A program made the position numbers and the translations under genes. DNA of 64,000 nt from Dactylorhiza incarnata (taxonomy: Eukaryota; Streptophyta; Magnoliopsida; Asparagales; Orchidaceae). Shown in pieces: positions 56,269-64,000 of this stretch. Below the pieces are notes generated by a model that was not told where the DNA came from, searched no databases, and saw only the letters and a program-made list of their open reading frames with translations. The stretch covers positions 2,852,001 to 2,916,000 of the forward strand of contig JAWHQI010000068.1 of NCBI GenBank assembly GCA_033032865.1, read 5' to 3'. Each line of letters begins with the position of its first letter. Position 1 is the first letter of the stretch.

Positions 56269-57857
56269 TGATAATTAGTTTTTATTCATTATATTAGAGA
56301 TTAAATTAGTAGAATATTCTCCTATGTTTACGTTAATTTCATGCACGTAACGTATATTTTGTTTAATTTTATAATGCACATAACTAATTTGTATTTGTAT
56401 TATTTTGACAGTCCTGGGGGGAATCATTAGTGCCCGCTGTCAAGACGTCGTCGCGACATATTTTTGAGTTAAAGTGGTGCAGCTCGGCCACCAAGAGATG
56501 TATTAATTCAAGCTCAAGTCAAGTTAAAGTCAACACCAAGGAAGATTAAATGGAGACATGGTGCAACCCATGCAAAACCCGAGCAGCCACCCCCTTCATT
56601 TGGTCCAACCCGAGCCCCCACTACAAGTCAAAACCGAACCCCCCTAGCTGTCTACATGCAGCCCGCCACCTTTGCATGGTTTCCCCCCTTTTTCAATGCT
56701 TAGCCGGCCCCCTCTCTCCTCTCTCCTCTCTCTCTTAATTGAAATCTCATTCCTCTCTCTCATTTATTCTCATACATTCCCCCCTCTCTCTTTTATTTTC
56801 TTCTAAATAAAATGCATGCATGAACCACTCTCCCTCTCTCCTCCCATTTAATTTCATGCATGCACTTTCCCATGCCTATGGCCGGCCACCCCTTTGTCTC
56901 CCCTATCCTCTTCCTATTTCTAGAACCTTCCCCTCCATCTATAAAAGGAGCCCATGCCTCATGCTTAAGGGAGAACTTTTGGCAAGAGAGAGATCAAGAG
57001 ATAGTTGTAGTTTTTAGTTCTTTTTATTGTTAAGTTTCTCCATGCTTTGTATTTCTTTTTGAGAACATTATTGTCATTTTTATTTTGTTATTGTACTCCT
57101 CTTTTATTTACTAATGAAAATGCAAGTTTTTCTTTACATCTTTGTCTCAATTTCTATAATGCGTAGCTAATTTCTTTTTGTGTTCGATCGCGATGAACTT
57201 TGCAATGAAATAATATCTTTATTTTATGTTGGCATTTGTACTTTTTATTTCGATCCGACCTTGATTTATTTCGTATCGAATCCGCATTGCTAGTATACGG
57301 TAGTAGATTCCGATCTCATATTTGAGTAGTCGAGAGGCTCGTGAATGTGAAAGATCACTCAAGGAAGGAAGGAGTTGCACGCAATCATAGAGATAGGATG
57401 ACGTAAATCCTCCGGATTGGAGTCAAATCCAATAGTGCGGGTCACTTCGATAATGCGACTTTAGGCCTTTTTGATTTGCAAAGAGATTTCGGTCAAAACG
57501 TCTAGAAGTTAGGAGACTTATTGCTCTAGCGAGAATATTTCATAGTTTCGGATCCGTCACGGTCTTTATGAATCTGCAAATGTTAAACTAAATTTCTCCA
57601 TTATTTTATTTCAAAGTGAATCGTCGATCGAGCATTCTTTTTCAATAGTTTATTTCTCTTTTAATTAAGTTAGTTTATTTTTATTTTCCAAAAACCCAAT
57701 CAATCGTTCGGTAGGATAATAGAATCGTTGTGAGTAATAGTAGTTGCTTGCCCCGAGTTTTTATACGACCTTGATATATTTTATATCCTATGCTATATTT
57801 CGATAGGTACACTTGCCATAATCGAGTATAGATTGGAGAACACAAATTTCTCTATCA
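56269..57857 (+). repeat. 5' LTR of element D
   Basis: Highly similar to 61014-62496. It has a long pyrimidine-rich CTCTC zone (56705-56850) upstream of the TATAAAAGG box at 56940. A downstream block (57350-57445, with GATGACGTAAATCCTCCGG and CAAATCCAATAGTG) is shared with solo LTR F. Confidence 0.9.
56940..56948 (+). promoter_or_regulatory. TATA box of element D LTR
   Basis: TATAAAAGG after a CT-rich tract; the counterpart in the 3' LTR is near 61686. Marks the probable U3/R boundary. Confidence 0.6.
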
Positions 57858-58177
57858 AGTTTTTGGCGCCGTTGCAGGGGAATATTTTTGGCAATATTAC
57901 GAAAGCACCGAGTTTATTACTTCTATAAAAAAAAATAAAAAAAATTTATTATATATTATAATTAACCCACATCATCGTTTTTCTACCCCACCTAAATTCC
58001 TGGAAAGGACGCTTTGAGCTTGAATTCCCATCACAGCCTCTAGTACCGTTGCAAACCCCTCACAGGGCAGATCTCGGGAAGTCCAGGACTAACATAATCC
58101 GCCTAAAAAGAAAAAAAAATATTATCATTTTTAATTAAATTTTCTCTTTCTTTTTTTTGGTAACAGTTTTTTTTATC

Positions 58178-59149
58178 ATGGAATCATCTTCTTTCTGCGC
58201 TCTTTGCGGGTCTCCCGACCATTTTAATTTTGCATGTTTTTCGGGAACCCCTCCCTCATATGATTTCAATTTTTCTGGAGTAGGACAAAGTGGCCAATTT
58301 GACCCTTACTCCAATTTTTATCCTACATGGGAGGTGGGGAACCCGTCTTATTTTTTGCATGATTTTGCCCCGCAAAGCGCCGCGCCTCCAATTTTTAATT
58401 CTATCGATAATTGGTATCTTGAAATGCAAACTTCTTTAAATAATATTAATTCGCATTTTAAGACCATTATTGATTATTTTTCTTGTGAGGCCGCGTCTTT
58501 TTCTTCGTCTTCTTCTCCGTCTCCTCCAATTTCTTTATGTAATGAGTCACCGAATATCCCGGCTTGTCTTATTCCTCTCGAGGAAGATAACTATTCGGAT
58601 ATTCCAGATTGTTTCCTTCCTCCTTTGGATGACACACATATGGATACTCCGGCGTGCTTCTTACCTTTTGAGGATGACGAGCCGTCACAAAATTTTCCTT
58701 CTTTTTCTGAAGACGTATGTGATTCCATGTCAAGTTTAATTTCAATTGTTCCAACTTTTCCTAGTTTTAGAGAGTCTTTTTCTTTTTCTTCTTTTATTTT
58801 AGATAATTCCTCTTAAGTTCTTTCTACCCATTCTTCTCCCGAAATTTCACAAGATTCACTTTCTCCTTGTGAAATTTCCGTTAATGGAATTTCTTTTTCT
58901 ACTTCTTTTATTCCTCTTTCTATTTCTTCCTCTTTTATTTCTTCTTCTTTTGACGACCCATTCTTTCCCCTTTTACAAACGGCGGAGTTCTTCTATAACT
59001 CCGTCCGTACATTTTTGGCCGTCATTCCTTTGAAGATTCCACCGCATGTCGGTGCGATTCTTCATTCCTTCTTTTTTCTTATTTACTCTCCTAAGCGCAT
59101 ACTTAGGGAGTTACCTCTTCATCTTAGTTTTTATTTTCCATTTAGCTAA
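58178..59149 (+). pseudogene. One-knuckle acidic protein of element D, one in-frame stop
   Basis: I place the start at 58178 (MESSSFCALCG) by analogy with elements B and C, rather than at the upstream ATG 58157. The zinc knuckle CALCGSPDHFNFAC is C-x2-C-x4-H-x4-C at residues 7-20. Acidic, Ser/Pro-rich repeats follow, including three spaced as 'PACLIPLEEDN', 'PDCFLPPLDD' and 'PACFLPFEDDE'. A TAA at 58814-58816 interrupts the frame, but the same frame continues to a second TAA at 59147-59149 and ends RILRELPLHLSFYFPFS, matching the C-terminal pattern of elements B and C. The protein is therefore truncated here, or depends on readthrough. Confidence 0.75.
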
Positions 59150-59452
59150 CCAATAACGTCGGGCTCAGACGACGTTAAACAAAGAGCGCTCTTGGGAGGC
59201 ACCCCTTGCTTATCATTTTTGTTCTTTCTTTTTCTTTTTATTTTGTTTTGCAGGAATAAAACCTTCGGCGGTTCGTTTGGCTCCATCTTCTCTTCCTTAG
59301 GCCTGAGTCGGTTTCCAGCTCAAGCACGGGGGAGCGACTTTCGCATTCGGCCATCACAACCCCGGGGAAGTCCGTTTTTTTTTATTTTACTGCATTTCTA
59401 TTCTCTTCCCCTTATTCTCTTTCTCTTCCTCTTCATTGTTTTTCTTTTTCAT

Positions 59453-59490
59453 TGAGGGCAATGAAAAAACTTAAGCATGGAGGAGGGTTT
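59453..59490 (+). other. Internal polypurine-tract-like motif of element D
   Basis: GAGGGCAATG, AAAACTTAAGCATG and GAGGAGGG resemble the terminal stretch at 60981-61013 (GAGGGCAAGC, AAAACTTAAGCATG, CGGGAG) that abuts the 3' LTR. Element D therefore also has an internal copy of its own, different, polypurine tract about 300 nt after the ORF end. Confidence 0.6.
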
Positions 59491-59950
59491 CATTGTTATA
59501 TTTCTCTCTTTTCTAAAAAAAAAATATAAAAATCACAAAAAATTGTAGTTTTTCTACTTTTTCTTTAAGGTTTATCAAAAATAAAAAAAACTAGAAAATT
59601 CAAAACCCAAAAAAAAAATGAAAAAAATATAAAAAACGAAAAAAATAAAAAAAACACAAAATGAGAAAATCATCAAAAATTATTTTCTATCATTTCTTTA
59701 GTATGTTTCTTTGAGTGTTGCGTAGGCTCATGTAGTATTTTTTTAATCTTTGGTAGTATGATAGAATATAGTTTAGGTTAACTATATTACTTTTGCATAC
59801 ATTAGTTTTGCATTTTCTCTTTCATAACTTTTGGCATCATATTTTTATTTTATCATCATAACGATGTTGTAATTTTTCTTCTAATCTAAGTGTAGTAGCG
59901 TATATTTGTTGTTAGATGATATTATTAGACACTCACTCACATTGTAGTCT

Positions 59951-60680
59951 TTCTTGGTGGCTAGAACTTGCCTCTAGCGATCCTCGAAGCATTTGCATAA
60001 TTTTGTCATGGTTTTTAGAAATGATTTAGGCATCCTTTGGATAGTTTGTGCTTTTTTTGCCCACCTAAAACATTTACTTTGCTAAAACAATTTTGGGTCT
60101 TCTCCTTATTTTCTTTGTTAGCTCCACCTCTCATTTTTCACCAAAGCCAAATACCCTTCCTATTATCACAACTAAATTGTTGAGTTTTATTTAAATATCA
60201 TTTTGTGTTGGGTTGTTATTTTGAAAAATGAGGAGGAAATTATTTCAAGCTTATTTTGGAGCTCTTATGTGCAATGAGTTCAAAAAAATGAAAAAAATCA
60301 TGAAAAATTATTATCCAAAAAAAATTAATTGAAAAGTTATTGTTGGCCAAGTATGAAAAAGGAAAAATATCCATGGCCTTATGTTTCTTAAATTTTGAGA
60401 AATTTGACATACGTCTCTTGTCATTTCTCATTCTGGTGTGCTTTATTTTGAAATTTATTTAAAACTCTCCCCTTGGTTTAGTGTGATATTTTAGCCATCG
60501 TGTTTATCTTTGATTTCCAAATCCTTATTATTTACCTAAGCCAAGTCTTTATACCTAATGAAAGTCCTATTGATCTTTAAGCCATGACAATGTACTCGTG
60601 TAGTGGAGAGGGTGTGACCGGGCAAGCCTATGGACACCATCATTGATGGATTTCTTTGGAGGTTACCATGGAGTGTTTGT
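59951..60680 (+). ncRNA. Conserved noncoding module (element D copy)
   Basis: It contains GGTGGCTAGAACTTGCC and GCGATCCTCGAAGCAT (59956-59992), TTTTTCACCAAAGCC near 60135, AAAGTCCTATTGAT (about 60560), and GTGGAGAGGGTGTGACCGGG with CATTGATGGATTTC (60603-60655). These are in the same order as in element C, although the two elements' LTRs and ORFs are only distantly similar. Confidence 0.6.
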
Positions 60681-61013
60681 AGAATAATCGTAGTCTCAGC
60701 AACTTGTTGCTTGCTCAATGCACTTATTTCGGTTGAATTGCTACTCTTGTTATGTTTGTTAGCTTAAACATTTGATGCCTATTTGTTATGTTAGTAGGAA
60801 ATTTGCTATCTAGGTTTATGCCCAAGTAATGTTTTTAAACTCTTCTTTATTCTCCTCTACATTGATTTCTCGCCGCACTCATTGGTAGCATATTAGTTTT
60901 GATAGCTTAATTTTTGTTTGGTTCTCGCAACTAAAATATTGGGTAGTGTAGCCTCCTATATTTTGATTTCTATTTTGCTTGAGGGCAAGCAAAAACTTAA
61001 GCATGCGGGAGTT

Positions 61014-62496
61014 TGATAATTAGTTTTTATTCATTATATTAGAGATTAAATTAGTAGAATATTCTCCTATGTTTACGTTAATTTCATGCACGTAACGTAT
61101 ATTTTGTTTAATTTTATAATGCGCATAACTAATTTATATTTGTGTTATTTTGACAGGCCTGGGGGGAATCATTAGTGCCCGCTGTCAAGAAGTCGTCGCG
61201 ACATATTTTGGAGTTAAAGTGGTGCAGCCCGGCCACCAAGAGATGTATTAATTCAAGCTCAAGTCAAGTTAAAGTCAACACCAAGGAAGATTAAATGGAG
61301 ACATGGTGCAACCCATGCAAAACCCGAGCAGCCACCCCCTTCATTTGGTCCAACCCGAGCCCCCACTACAAGTCAAAACCGACCCCCCCTAGCTGTCTAC
61401 ATGCAGCCCGCCACCTTTGCATGGTTTCCCCCCTTTTCAATGCTTAGCCGACCCCCCTCTCCTCTCTCCTCTTTCTCTTAATTGAAATCTCATTCCTCTC
61501 TCTCTCATTTATTCTCATACATTCCCCCCTCTCTCTTTTATTCTCTTCTAAATAAAATGTATGCATGAACCACTCTCCCTCTCTCCTCCCATTTAATTTC
61601 ATGCATGCACTTTCCCATGCCTATGGCCGGCCACCCCTTTGTCTCCCCTCTCCTCTTCCTATTTCTAGAACCTTCCCCTCCATCTATAAAAGGAGCCCAT
61701 GCCTCATGCTTAAGGGAGAACTTTTGGCAAGAGAGAGATCAAGAGATAGTTGTAGTTTTTAGTTCTTTTTATTGTCAAGTTTTTCCATGCTTTGTATTTC
61801 TTTTTGAGAACATTATTGCCATTTTTATTTTGTTATTATACTCCTCTTTTATTTACTAATGAAAATACAAGTTTTTCTTTACATCTTTGTCTTAATTTCT
61901 ATAATGCGTAGCTAATTTCTTTTTGTGTTCGATCGCGATGAACTTTGCAATGAAATAATATCTTTATTTTATGATGGCATTTGTACTTTTTATTTCGATC
62001 CGACCTTGATTTATTTCGTATCGACTCCGTATTGCTAGTATACGGTAGTAGATTCCGATCTCATATTTGAGTAGTCGAGAGGCTCGTGAATGTGAAAGAT
62101 CACTCAAGGAAGGAAGGAGTTGCACGCAATCCTAGAGATAGGACGACGTAAATCCTCCGGATTGGAGTCAAATCCAATAGTGCGGGTCAATTCGATAATG
62201 CGACTTTAGGCCTTTTTTATTTGCAAAGAGATTTCGGTCAAAACGTCTAGAAGTTAGGAGACTTATTGCTCTAGCGAGAATATTTCTTAGTTTCGGATCC
62301 GTCACGGTCTTTATGAATCTGCAAATGTTAAACTAAATTTCTCGGTTATTTTATTTCAAAGTGAATCGTCGATCGAGCACTCTTTTTCAATAGTTTATTT
62401 CTCTTTTAATTAAGTTAGTTTATTTTTATTTTCCAAAAACCCAATCAATCGTTCGGTAGGATAATAGAATCGTTGTGAGTAATAATAGTTGCTTGC
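61014..62496 (+). repeat. 3' LTR of element D (interrupted)
   Basis: It matches the 5' LTR closely up to 'gtgagtaataatagttgcttgc', where element E begins. The last about 110 bp of the LTR are missing from the window. Confidence 0.9.
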
Positions 62497-64000
62497 TGAT
62501 GGCGCAAATCTCACACACCGCTATAGGCGGTAGCTCGACTGCGACACGAAACGGCAGTGTACCGATCGTTCAAGTAATATAAAACGAGGAGTAATCCCCG
62601 AGTATCGAATCTCTCAAGGAACACAGTAAGGTGGAGTTAGGTCTCGAGGAAGGACTTGAGATTGAAGTCCAGCGATAGGTGGAGTGCGGACGAAAGGGAT
62701 TTGGTTTGTGAAAAATAAAGAGAAAATACTATATCTACTCCTATGCAATGCCGCTATGCAATGCTTCGCTTGGCGGGATGGAGACTAGGCAGGCCTTGAG
62801 CGCGCTGCTTCGTAAGGGCGGATGGACGAGTAGACAAACGGATCGAACAATGCAGGCCTTGAGCGCGCTGCTTCGTTAGGCGGGATGGGCGAGTAGGCTA
62901 GCGGAATGAGGGTCGCAAGCACCTCTTCAACAAGCACACCACTAACAATTGTTAGGGCGGCACAACGCAACCAACAAACCACACCACAAGGCGCACCTCA
63001 ATAATATAAACAAAAATACTCAATCATATAGACATAATCAAGTAAAAATGCTATTTAATCAAAATACACTTCATCATAATGTTAGATCTAGTTGCAAATA
63101 CATCAATAAAAGGAGAACAAGGCAAGAAATCGACCGAATCCGAAGGCTCGTTGAAGATTCACGGTTGGAATCGCCGGGTTGTCAATCCGCGTCCAAGCTC
63201 GGTCCACAACTACGTCCGGGGTAGAGAGAGCTGTCACGACTCTCCAATGGACCCGTCTTCTTCGTGTCACGATCCGGTGGAGGTTGCCAACTTCCTCTTG
63301 CTCGATGGAGATAGCGGCTAGGTCTTCCTTTGGAGCTCTTGGATGAAGGAGGAGGCCGAGAGGAAACTCCGGCGAAGATTTGGCGTTGAAAGCTTGCCCG
63401 GAGATCCTCCCTAAGGTGGGCTACGATGGAGGGGCAAAGTCGGACCAAACCAGGCGGAAAACGGCGGAAGAAAGCGGGGGATCCCGACCTAAATCGCGAG
63501 CAGCGGATTTTATAGGCGCTGGAATTAAACAGTGCGCACGGTCAGTGGCGCACGACCAGTGGTCGTGCGCACTAGAATCCTGTGATCGTGCGCTCTGCCT
63601 GGACGGAACCTGCAAAGACAGAAATTATAAAATAAAATGTTCGCACGACCAGTGGCGCACGACCGGTGGTCGTGCGCACTAGCGTCAGTGGTCGTGCGCA
63701 ATATATGAAACAGAACTCAGAAATTTAATGGTCAATGCGCACGAGCAGTGGCGCACGACCGGTGGTCGTGCGCACTGGCATTGGTGGTCGTGCGCACTGC
63801 ACCAAACAGAACTCATGAAAAAGGCGTTAAGTGCACACGATCAGTGGCGCACGACCAGTGGTCGTGCGCAATAGAACCAGTGATCGTGCGCAGTGTTCCT
63901 GTGCAGAATTGCACCGGAAACACCTGCACGACTCCTGTTCTAGCGTACAACCACAAATCCAGCCACTAAAAGTGGCACCTAACAGTGCATGAAAACCACT
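62497..64000 (-). mobile_element. Element E: 3' LTR of a C-family element, cut by window end
   Basis: Reverse-complement relative of element C's LTR. It begins TGATGGCGCAAATCTC at 62497 inside the 3' LTR of element D, after the candidate duplication CTTGC (62492-62496). The inverted palindrome array is at 63532-63890 and a minus-strand TATA box near 63507. The LTR would extend about 190 bp beyond the window. No internal sequence is visible. Confidence 0.88.

Larger units (their letters stand above)
56269..62496 (+). mobile_element. Element D: non-autonomous LTR retrotransposon (right LTR cut by E)
   Basis: 5' LTR 56269-57857 (TGATAATTAG...ATCA, 1589 bp). The 3' LTR starts at 61014 and is interrupted at 62496 by element E. 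The five bases before it (AGGAG, 56264-56268) are the candidate duplication; the right end is outside the window. The primer site after the 5' LTR reads TGGCGCCGTTGCAGGGGA, one mismatch to tRNA-Asp. A purine-rich AAGCATGCGGGAG precedes the 3' LTR. The interior contains a single zinc-knuckle ORF and the conserved noncoding blocks; no pol genes. Confidence 0.9.

Overview
The window is nuclear DNA of a flowering plant. It holds one spliced, plant-type gene with GT-AG introns, buried among LTR retrotransposons, a CACTA transposon, Mutator-like elements and tRNA-derived repeats. I cannot name the species from sequence alone. No rRNA, functional tRNA, CRISPR array or bacterial-type operon is visible.

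Left part (1-16000). A 25-bp satellite (1 to about 545) and a degraded LTR of family G (about 690-1425) lie upstream of the only host gene I can support. This is an intact eight-exon SKU5-similar (SKS) multicopper-oxidase-like gene spanning 2322-14486 and encoding 543 residues. Its fourth intron is about 6.7 kb and is inflated by two DNA transposons with 8-bp target duplications, SINE-like units, GC-rich hairpin repeats and microsatellites. One of the transposons carries a broken OTU-protease gene. Downstream is a large inverted repeat with tRNA-like A/B-box segments (15259-16018).

Middle part (16000-34800). This is a repeat mosaic: LTR-like noncoding DNA, LTR family H (17909 and 22394), and a decayed Ty3/gypsy element G2 with LTR, gag and protease remnants. 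G2 is split by a 1993-bp TG...CA element with 5-bp duplications. A solo LTR (F, 23780-25533) and a complete 6.5-kb element A (25674-32147, minus strand) sit inside the H copy.

Right part (34800-64000). A Ty3/gypsy element G3 (LTR at about 34790-35643, gag at 54981-56021) was split by element B (35649-54863). B's right LTR was then split twice, by a 6.5-kb CACTA element (40407-46925) and by element C (47733-54314). G3's coding region is also split by element D (56269 onward), whose right LTR is split by element E (62497 to the window end). Four- to six-base-exact junctions and target duplications support this order for most joins.

How the parts relate. Elements A, B, C and D look like one lineage of non-autonomous LTR retrotransposons. 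All have TGAT...ATCA termini and a primer-binding site complementary to the 3' end of tRNA-Asp. Each has a single ORF for an acidic, Ser-rich protein with one or two CCHC zinc knuckles, and none shows a protease, reverse transcriptase or integrase. Between the ORF and the 3' LTR they share conserved noncoding blocks and repeated polypurine-tract-like motifs, even where their LTRs no longer align. This conserved noncoding module, together with the zinc-knuckle-only protein, is the best candidate for an undescribed system here. Element C, with practically identical LTRs and an open ORF, is the youngest copy.
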